From Notospermus geniculatus (Eukaryota > Nemertea > Pilidiophora > Heteronemertea > Lineidae): a stretch of DNA of 64,000 bases. The notes under the pieces are model-generated. The model saw only the letters and a list, made by a program, of their open reading frames with translations. It was not told the DNA's origin and ran no database searches. This document shows, one piece after another, positions 57,097-64,000 of this stretch. Position 1 is the stretch's first letter. Every line of letters starts with the position of its first letter. The stretch spans positions 41,398 through 105,397 of the forward strand of contig NMRB01000991.1 of NCBI GenBank assembly GCA_002633025.1, given 5' to 3'. The translations under genes were made by a program, and so were the position numbers.

Positions 57097-57242
57097 CTGC
57101 CCGAGTGAGCGATCCGAGTCACCCGGATTGCACGAGTTGATTTTCTCCGGCCTTGAAAGCCCGAGACCGCAGGTCGAGGGCTTTCAGGCCGGAGAAAATC
57201 AACGAGTGCTATCCGGGTGACGAGGATCGCTCACGAGGGCAG
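57097..57242. repeat. 146-bp near-perfect palindrome
   Basis: Arms of about 70 bp (CTGCCCGAGTGAGCGATCC and the inverse GGATCGCTCACGAGGGCAG at the ends; GATTTTCTCCGGCC and GGCCGGAGAAAATC inside) around a GACCGCAGGTC-type centre. Transcribed, it would fold into a long hairpin. Confidence 0.9.
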
Positions 57243-57943
57243 ATTTTATTTTTATCACACACCACAAACATGACGAAAGAATTCACAATCACTGCAAATA
57301 ACACAATTTTTGTAAGAAAAAGTTTGAAAAAAATGTGATCGTGACGTTACCAGTTCAAAAAGTAGGCAAATCCTTGTTTCGGAGCAGCAGTGTGTTTGGA
57401 ATATGATCTTTTCTGGGGATTCGCAGCACAAGACACAGGACGAGGCCTGACTCTTCCTCCTGGACCCGAAAAAGCGATTGGAAAGCCTCGCGCGTACAAA
57501 CAGCTCTGAATCGACCTCTCCATCTCAGACGTCTGGATACAGTCATCAATACAGCGGACATGTCTTCAAATATCTCCTACACCAGGGTTTCAATGGGACA
57601 ATACACTTGTCAACAGAGACTTGGTAAGACAAGAAGGAGGTACGAGCTGTCTGGACTATTAGCAGAAGTCTGTCTTAAGTTGGTTGTATCGGTTCCGCCA
57701 CTCCTCTCAATGGAACTTTGTTTCTTCCATTAGCAGTCCTTACGCTTCCGTGGTTGTTCTGCTGCCAACAGATCAGAAAGCCCCCTTCGCGCCAAGCCAA
57801 GATGGGCAGTTCAGAGGAAACATCCGTAACACAGGGAAAGACAAGTGCAGGTTGTGGCTTCGAAGTTGGCGACGTCGCCAGTTACGTCGCTACTAAAGGT
57901 GTCACTGTCACTAAGAAACTAAACTTTATTAATTGTACGATTA

Positions 57944-58071
57944 GGGAGTTTTCGCAAAGCCCCCGAAACGCCAACGTCAACGCCAAACCCATTGTTCGAT
58001 GCCACTAAGAGAGCACCGAACAAAAGGATGGACGTTCGCGTTGGCGTTTCGGGGGCTGTGCGAAAACTCGG
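57944..58071. mobile_element. 128-bp MITE, GGGAGTTTTCGCAAAGCC ends
   Basis: Ends GGGAGTTTTCGCAAAGCCCC and an inverse ending GCGAAAACTCGG, with TTA at 57941-57943 and 58072-58074. A partial relative (CATTGGCGTTTCGAAGC) is at 2845-2905. Confidence 0.75.
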
Positions 58072-58316
58072 TTATGCCCGACTAAAACCCGAACCAAACA
58101 AAACGGGTTGGCCTCCAAAAAGGAGCAGTCACTCGCGCTTATTGCCAAAAGATGACAGCGAAGTTATAACGCTCAAATACAACATAAAATTCTCCTGATT
58201 GGTGCCCAGTCAACCATGATTGGTCCGCTAGGCTTTGAATTGGACCGTAGTGACTCCTATTGGTCAACTGACTGACAGCTCCTATTGGAAGAAACGGAAA
58301 ATAAACTGACCGGGGA

Positions 58317-59336
58317 CTAACACTCATTCTCATTATTAAGAATAAGTTCTACTCTTGAACCACACTGCCCAAACTGATGACCGTTGCTATAGTTTTTGAC
58401 CCGCTGATCGAATTTGTCAAGATGGAAAAACAACCCGTGGCTGCCATTACCCATTAACTCACAAATCCCATGCATTTCAAAACCCATATACCCCAAGTAT
58501 TTAGCATTTTGACCTTTCCTAGTGTACAGAAAACTTACACCGAACACCCCCAACGCTTCGTTAGTGATAAAGTATGCGAAGTTTTTTGGCATAGGAACCT
58601 CTTGTTGCCGTATTGTAGGACGCGTGTCTAACTTTTGAACAATGAGAAGAACCTGGAAGCGATGTTTGACCTCGTTTATAAAGATGAGAACGGGATATTT
58701 CGCCGCATGGAAAAAACACAACCAAGGCCGACCAGGGTTATCCCGTAGAATTTTCATCGGCAGTTGAAATTGAAGAGTTGAATTGTGGAAGAAAGCATAC
58801 GCCATTTTCCCATTCTCATGTTTCCGGTGTAGGTCGTAAAAGGACAAGGACATTGCTGATCGCGCGGACACGAAACAATAAAAAACAAATCTTAACATAT
58901 CCACGGTGTGAATAATAAGGTGGAAATGTCCACTATCATCAACTACCTTGCATTTTTCTTTCGGGGGAGGACGGAGAGTAACGATCAATTTCCCACGTGA
59001 AAACTGATACACCTTAATTTCCTTAATAATGACAGATTTTCTGCGGGTCTTCCTGAGAAGAATGCTTAGTTGATAATCAATTAAGTTCTGGGCATAGGCC
59101 ACGGTACGTTTAGATACACCAATATAGTAGGTGAAATTATATAATACCCGATAAACGTTATTTTGACGCGGAGTGTACACCAGGATTCTAATCCAAGGCA
59201 CTGGCTGCTGTTTGTAACGTACCGTTACAAATGGCTGGGTCAGGTAAAATGAAACAGAAAGATGTTTTTCCGTTGATCTGATTGGTGGAATAAACGACAT
59301 TCGATGACGTAATCGGTAGTTGTAAACTTTGTTTGC
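58317..59336 (-). CDS. Unrecognised 327-residue ORF, probable terminal exon
   Basis: Longest uninterrupted ORF in the window. The ATG is at 59300 and the TAG stop at 58319-58317. The frame stays open upstream of the ATG. A long pyrimidine tract ending CATCATCAG at 59345-59337 looks like a splice acceptor, so this may be the last coding exon of a gene whose earlier exons lie above 59336. The product is mixed alpha/beta in composition, with many aromatic and hydrophobic residues, no obvious signal peptide, no clear transmembrane run and no repeats. I do not recognise the family. A stretch near residues 265-290 (L-G-Y-M-G-F-E, then G-S-H-G-L-F) faintly recalls the end of inter-alpha-trypsin-inhibitor heavy chains, but I do not trust it. 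No AATAAA signal is visible just downstream. It overlaps no repeat recognised elsewhere here, which favours a real gene. Confidence 0.5.
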   Translation of the reverse strand, partial: ANKVYNYRLRHRMSFIPPIRSTEKHLSVSFYLTQPFVTVRYKQQPVPWIRILVYTPRQNNVYRVLYNFTYYIGVSKRTVAYAQNLIDYQLSILLRKTRRKSVIIKEIKVYQFSRGKLIVTLRPPPKEKCKVVDDSGHFHLIIHTVDMLRFVFYCFVSARSAMSLSFYDLHRKHENGKMAYAFFHNSTLQFQLPMKILRDNPGRPWLCFFHAAKYPVLIFINEVKHRFQVLLIVQKLDTRPTIRQQEVPMPKNFAYFITNEALGVFGVSFLYTRKGQNAKYLGYMGFEMHGICELMGNGSHGLFFHLDKFDQRVKNYSNGHQFGQCGSRVELILNNENEC

Positions 59337-59553
59337 CTGATGATGAAAAAGGAGAGCAAAAACGTCGGAGTGTAAATTTTCATTCGGGAGGCCACCACGC
59401 GTTACCGCTGAAATGTAGTATAGTCATGCCAGCCAAAGTGTCTCAATACATGATCAATCGCCGCCATTTTGGATACATATACATGTTGTGTTAATTACAT
59501 GTATGGAATAATAATCTCTGAACTAGAACTGAGAATTCACAAAAAGTGAATTC

Positions 59554-60017
59554 ATGACCACACCACAAAATTTAATTGCTTTGCCAGCAGCTGGTTTTTT
59601 GTGTTGTGACGAAGATGCCGGTGTATGTGACGATGAACTGGCAAACGATCGATCAAGATGTAGGCCTACACATCTACATACACGTCGTCATGACGTTGTG
59701 GACAACGTGTACAGGCACAACGTATGCTACGCTCGCGCACTGCAGGTATTAAACGGGGAATCCCCGATTCTATTTATAGACTACAGCGATCCAGAATTAC
59801 TTAGCTGAAAAAGTTCATTCTCAGCCAAAATTGAATGAAAGTGCACAGGAACCTTTTCATCGCGAGAGCACAATTAGATCTTTAGACTGTGCAAGTCAGA
59901 TTTGATGTGCAAGTCCTAGTTTGACCGAAAACGTGGAGGAAAGAAAAAGTGGTAGAGAAAAATATTTTCACCCTGCGAAAACAATACTGACCACACCACT
60001 CAGGGTGGTGTGGTCAT
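59554..60017. mobile_element. Element with ATGACCACACCAC ends
   Basis: Ends ATGACCACACCAC and GTGGTGTGGTCAT. A hairpin CCACACCAC/GTGGTGTGG sits at the right end (59991-60013), and a palindrome GAATTCAC/GTGAATTC lies just left (59533-59553). The 84-codon plus frame inside (59554-59808) is unrecognised. Confidence 0.5.
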
Positions 60018-60133
60018 AAAAATGCTTTATTTTACGACTGCCATAGCTTCACTCTCTTGGATACCATAGCACGCGCTCAGCTGCTGATTTAGGCCTGTCT
60101 ACGAATTCACTAAATCACATAAATTTGTAAGTT

Positions 60134-60358
60134 GATTCGGAGATTGTTTGGGCTACTCGCAGGGTAGGCCTGCTGATGGACGCCTCGTTTAACATAGGCC
60201 ATTGAACCATCTTTTTTTGAAGATGGGGATTTGGCCTAGCGGTTAAGGCGTGCTGCCCCTTAGTGCTGGCGATTGATGCCTTATGCGAGGGTCCGTGGGT
60301 TCGAATCTGGTAGAAGGACACGATGACTTTCACCTTAGAAACCCGTTTCTATTTCATA
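60134..60358 (+). mobile_element. tRNA-derived SINE, family 1
   Basis: Best-preserved B box of the family (GGGTTCGAATCTGG) with A box TGGCCTAGCGG. Head about 60228-60315. A stem of AACCATCTTTTTTT and AAGATGGGG precedes the head in all copies. Confidence 0.75.
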
Positions 60359-61071
60359 TTCATGATTTGTAATTTGAAATGGGGCCATGAAAACTTCCAT
60401 GTATCCCTTGTACTGATATCAGGTTGACCTTGCGACAGCACAGAACAGGCAGCGATTGTGTTTTGTGGATCAATTTGCGTCTGAGGCACGACCGCGTGGA
60501 ACAAATCAGTTGCCGTTATTAGTCCGTCACCTTATGTAATTTATATGCAAAATCATACACATTCTTTGAAATTTTCAGGAGATAATGTTGACCACCCAAG
60601 GTGTCAGGAAAGGCATGTTCCCAAATTTTCACGTCACCGGAAGTGCCGCCATATTGGATTTCAAAATGGCTGCCAAAATCTCCATATTTTGGGCCATATC
60701 CCCGAAAATATTGATGATAGAGACTTAATTCTAACGTCTATCCCTAGGTTTTTGGGGTCGACCAATCAGATGGTGCCATTGGAATTTTCATCGGTTGGTC
60801 GCCATATTGAATTCCAAGATGGCCGCCATTGTTCACGTATTTTCGCCCATATCTTCGTACCTAAAGAAGATAGAAGGATGATTCCAATGCCTATCCCTAG
60901 GTTTTCGGGGTCGACCAATCAGATGGTGCCATTGGAATTTTCATCGGTTCGCCGCCATATTGAATTCCAAGATGGCCGCCATTGTTCACCTATTTTCGCC
61001 CATATCTTCGTACCTAAAGAAGATAGGAGGATGATTTCAATGCCTATCCCTAGGTTTTCGGGGTCGACCAA

Positions 61072-61695
61072 TCAGAAGGAGTATGTTCTTGTTAGCTGCA
61101 ATTGTCCTGTGTCAGGTTTTACGGTTGATCTTGTACAATGTACCAAACGAAATACGTTGTGGCAATCATCAATGTCTGCGGAACACTTGCAGATTTCAGT
61201 GCAGTCAAGTCTGTTAGCCAAACAAGTACATCTTTCCGTTGAGCATGCTGATGTGGTGGACGCACATGAGCAACGGACAAGTTCAATTACAAAGTCTGGA
61301 GCTGGTGATATTTTTGAAAGCTCAGGTAGCAGTATGTCACCCTTCAACACCCAGCCAAGTGCTGATGGGACTGGAACATCTGGTTGCTCAATAGGGGCTT
61401 GTTCCCAGGTCATTCCTTGGTAATGTGCCCGTTTTATATGTTCAATCCAAGCACCTCGTGTCGGAGGTAGGTTTTCCACACCTTTGTCAAATTCACGCTT
61501 CCTGAATAACTCCCATCTTAATTTATGGGGTTCACGATGAGCATTTCGTGAAAATAATCCACACCATGCAACCTTTGATAGACTGCTCAGAGGGCTGCAC
61601 CATATCCGATCCCAGCTATGGCATCCACAATCTCGGCATCTGCCTTCAGAAAGGAATGAAGACAAGTCATCTTCGACTTTCCTTGTATCAAGCAC
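61072..61695 (-). CDS. C-terminal fragment of transposon-type CXC-domain protein
   Basis: Open frame of 207 codons on the minus strand, with no ATG at its upstream end (first codon GTG), so it is a partial exon or a broken gene. Around residues 76-98 it has L-P-P-T-R-G-A-W-I-E-H-I-K-R-A-H-Y-Q followed by W-E-Q. Then comes a P-A-P-D-F-V-I-E-L-V segment and a cysteine array (C142, C144, C151, C156, C158, C165, C169, C171, C178) of the tesmin/TSO1-like CXC type. This combination is familiar from the C-termini of hypothetical proteins found in many copies in invertebrate genomes and usually taken to be mobile-element derived. The frame ends within a few bases of the left inverted repeat of the element at 60520-63875. 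It is probably a degenerate or captured fragment, with zinc or DNA binding possible only by analogy. Confidence 0.6.
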   Translation of the reverse strand: MLDTRKVEDDLSSFLSEGRCRDCGCHSWDRIWCSPLSSLSKVAWCGLFSRNAHREPHKLRWELFRKREFDKGVENLPPTRGAWIEHIKRAHYQGMTWEQAPIEQPDVPVPSALGWVLKGDILLPELSKISPAPDFVIELVRCSCASTTSACSTERCTCLANRLDCTEICKCSADIDDCHNVFRLVHCTRSTVKPDTGQLQLTRTYSF

Positions 61696-61793
61696 AGCAT
61701 TCTACTTCGTTAATTTTGGGGAATATTGTCAACATCAAAAGGGAAAAGTACTTTCAAAGATGCCGCCTTTTTCAATGGCGGGAATGAAACTAG

Positions 61794-62398
61794 AGCTGCG
61801 TTCACACTAGTCTTAAACCGGTGTGACGTAATTCACTGCCCCCAAAAATCAGTGCCCTACCCTATTGTGTAGGACGGAATAAGCCGCACGAGGAGGAAAA
61901 CCAATATTCAGGATACAATAGAACCTATTGTAACCCGGGCACTGGTTTACAGGTACATCCATTTACACTACACCTGTTTGAAACCGACTTGAAAGCGATA
62001 TAACGCCTTAAAAAGCGTATTAGCCGTTCAGACTACATTTGCCTTATAACGGTTTCAAACCGCTCTAGCGAAACCACTTCGCGAAGTGGTCTCACACCGC
62101 TTTCATATCGCTTTCGCTGTGACGGTTCGGCCGCAACTTGTGTCTGAACGCCTTAAAGCGCAATAACCATATCGATACAGCCACGCACATGCGCAGTATG
62201 CCCCGATATTGCAGTGTTTACAGTCACTCACAGGTGGCGTAGTTTATAACGCATTGATATCGGTTGTGTCTGAACGGCCCAAAGCGGTATGAAAACGCTT
62301 TCATTTTGCTCGTGAGAACGGACACATATTATCAAACCGTTTTCCGGGAACCGTTTTGCGGAAAACGGTTTGAAGTCGTTCTCAGTGTGAACACAGCT
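61794..62398. mobile_element. MITE nested in the 3.36-kb element
   Basis: Termini AGCTGCGTTCACACTAG and its inverse (CTCAGTGTGAACACAGCT) are flanked by the 3-bp direct repeat TAG (61791-61793 and 62399-62401). The interior is rich in AAACCG and AAAGCG motifs and contains the perfect palindrome ACCACTTCGCGAAGTGGT at 62073-62090. A further insertion-like block with GGAATAAGCCGC near 61810-61978 resembles material at 2700-2790 and 55100-55140. No coding content. Confidence 0.7.
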
Positions 62399-62460
62399 TA
62401 GATGTAACGCAATCGGGGCAATTGCAAGTATGCCCCCGCTCTCGAGCATACCGGTACGCT

Positions 62461-63158
62461 GAATATCGGGTCACAACCAAGATCGATAGGGAACCTCACC
62501 CGATCGACCCCAGTACACCACACAAATATGAGACACATGTAAATCGGGCAACCCGTTCTTGAGTAACGGTCTAGAATGCTAAAACAAAGATGTCTTCCTG
62601 GCAGCCATATTGAATATCGGGTTGCAACTAAAATCGATAGAGAACCTCCCCCCATCCACCCATCACACTATGCAAATGTGAGATAAATCGGGCAACCCGT
62701 TCTTCAGTTATGATCCGGAATGCAAAATCCAAGATATCTGCCTGGCGGCCATATTGAATATTGGATCGCAACCAAAATCTATAGGGAACACCCCTGATCC
62801 ACCCCAACACACCATACAAATATGACATAAATGGGACATTCCATTCTTGAGTTATGGTCCGGAATGCTAAAACCAAGATATCTTCCTGGCGGCCATATTG
62901 GATATCGGGTCACAACCAAAATCGATAGGGAACCTCCCCCGATCCACCCCATTACACCACGCAGATATGAGATAAATCGGGCATTCCGTTCTGGAGCTGT
63001 GGTCCGGAATGCTACAACCAAGATATCCTCCTGGCGGCCATATTGAATATCGGATCGCAACCAAAATCGATAGGGCACCTCCTCGGATCCACCCGGTTAC
63101 ACCACAGAAATATGAGATCAATCCGACAACCCGTTCTTGAGTTATGGTCCGGAATAGA
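62461..63158. repeat. 145-bp tandem array, five units
   Basis: Units begin near 62461, 62612, 62756, 62900 and 63045, giving periods of 151, 144, 144 and 145. Each carries the core GGCGGCCATATTGAATATCG, then AAATCGATAGGGAACC and a CCATTACACCA-type segment. Because 144 is divisible by three, minus-strand frames echo a 48-residue repeat, but frameshifting indels argue against coding. The array sits in the middle of the long inverted-repeat element. Confidence 0.85.
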
Positions 63159-63198
63159 GTGCGGCAGCGGCGGCGGACGACAGAAACCAACTGACAAC

Positions 63199-63233
63199 AT
63201 AATGCCCCCGCTCAACGAAGTTGAGAGGGGGCA
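63199..63233. repeat. Short hairpin
   Basis: ATGCCCCCGCTCAAC, a three-base loop, then GTTGAGAGGGGGCAT: fifteen-base arms with one mismatch. A related half-site (TATGCCCCCGCTCTC) lies at 62429-62443 on the other side of the 145-bp array, which may mark the ends of a captured cassette. Confidence 0.6.
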
Positions 63234-64000
63234 TAATGATGTCCATCCCCCAAACAGCTTGTCGCTGACGTAATGTCGTCATTGTTACATACATGTAAGT
63301 GACGTGACGCGGCTCCCATGCGACCCGAAAACCTAGGGATAGGCATTGGAATCATCCTTCTATCTTCTTTACGTACGAAGATATGGGCGAAAAATAGGTG
63401 AACGGCAGCCATCTTGGAATTCAATATGGCGGCGAACCGATGAAAATTCCAATGGCACCATCTGATTGGTCGACCCCGAAAACCTAGGGATAGGCATTGG
63501 AATCATCCTTCTATCTTCTTTAGGTACGAAGATATGGGCGAAAATAGGTGAACAACGGCGGCCATCTTGGAATTCAATATGGCGGCCAACCGATGAAAAT
63601 TCCAATGGCACCATCTGATTGGTCGACCCCAAAAACCTAGGGATAGACGTTAGAATTAAGTCTCTATCATCAATCATTTCGGAGATATGGCCCAAAATAT
63701 GGAGATTTTGGCAGACATTTTGAAATCCAATATGGCGGCACTTCCGGTGACGTGAAAATTTGGGAACATGCCTTTCCTGACACCTTGGGTGGTCAACATT
63801 ATATCCTGAAAATTTCAAAGAATGTGTATGATTTTGCATATAAAACTCATTTTGTAGACATAAGGTGACGGACTATATCATGCAGTGACGTGACTACAGT
63901 TGCGTCTCATCTGCGACGATCGGCATCAGTCGCCGATCAAAGAGTAGCAATCGCAAGAGTTGTACGTGTTCAAGTTCTGTGTACATGTAATTCCGCGACG

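Larger units (their letters stand above)
60520..63875. mobile_element. 3.36-kb element with long subrepeat-bearing inverted ends
   Basis: Left arm 60520-61075 and right arm 63322-63875 are near-identical inverted copies of about 555 bp. They begin TAGTCCGTCACCTTATG and are flanked by a 3-bp direct repeat TAT (60517-60519 and 63876-63878). Each arm contains a 153-bp unit repeated about three times, so long frames on both strands repeat the same 51 residues. The interior holds the CXC ORF, a nested MITE (61794-62398), a 145-bp tandem array (62461-63158) and a hairpin at 63199-63233. Long inverted ends built of tandem subrepeats resemble Foldback/Galileo-like elements. The superfamily is uncertain, because no transposase is visible. 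Confidence 0.75.

Noticed and set aside
57820-57900. Possible first exon (ATG with good context, about 32 codons before a GTGTCA)
   Set aside because: The donor is weak, no partner exon is visible, and a MITE follows within 50 bases; not enough to call.
60545-61423. 292-codon plus-strand frame with 51-residue repeats (mirrored at 63369-63839, minus)
   Set aside because: The repeats come from 153-bp tandem DNA units in the inverted arms. The frame then continues antisense to the CXC ORF, so it is unlikely to be a protein.

Overview
The window is eukaryotic DNA, most likely from a marine invertebrate animal. A deuterostome such as a cephalochordate, hemichordate or echinoderm is my guess, not a demonstrated assignment. 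The evidence is gene-poor AT-leaning sequence, a spliced rhodopsin-type receptor gene, tRNA-derived SINEs, very many short inverted-repeat transposons (MITEs), and long near-identical direct repeats. There are no operons, bacterial ORF blocks or CRISPR arrays. Assembly breaks are visible: a 530-base N gap at 43187-43716 and single Ns at 8792, 18422 and 40570.

Only one gene can be called with confidence. It is a two-exon, 334-residue rhodopsin-like (class A) GPCR on the minus strand, with exon 1 at 42027-42448 and exon 2 at 38329-38911. The intron splits the arginine codon of the E-R-F (DRY-position) motif and is about 3.1 kb long. It holds two MITE-like elements, a tRNA-like sequence and a small tandem repeat. 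Two further coding stretches are weaker: an unrecognised 327-residue ORF behind a good splice acceptor (58317-59336, minus), and the C-terminal part of a cysteine-rich (CXC) transposon-type protein (61072-61695, minus) inside a 3.36-kb inverted-repeat element.

Layout. 1-7 kb: palindromic MITEs, two of the clearest being 48-421 and 2067-2319, and an ACGTCA-rich block at 4.6-5.1 kb. 7.1-10.5 kb: a 1.7-kb unit present twice in direct order across a single N. 11-15.9 kb: foldback elements, some nested. 15.9-22 kb: a 2.5-2.8-kb direct duplication rich in SINEs. 22.0-24.7 kb: a tandem pair of 1.35-kb units containing a minisatellite. 25-31 kb: dispersed repeats, MITEs and a hammerhead-like RNA core. 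31.4-38.4 kb: a tandem duplication whose second copy gained a Helentron-like element and two MITEs and which ends inside the GPCR coding exon. 38.3-42.5 kb: the GPCR gene. 42.7-54 kb: MITEs resembling piggyBac, mariner, hAT, Harbinger and Mutator types. 55-60 kb: mostly unannotatable sequence and the orphan ORF. 60.5-63.9 kb: the long inverted-repeat element.

Biologically this is one receptor gene surrounded by transposon-driven remodelling. The strongest structural evidence comes from target-site duplications and from related empty sites within the same window, which fix several insertion boundaries to the base. Some large duplications may be unmerged haplotypes of a heterozygous individual, not true duplications.
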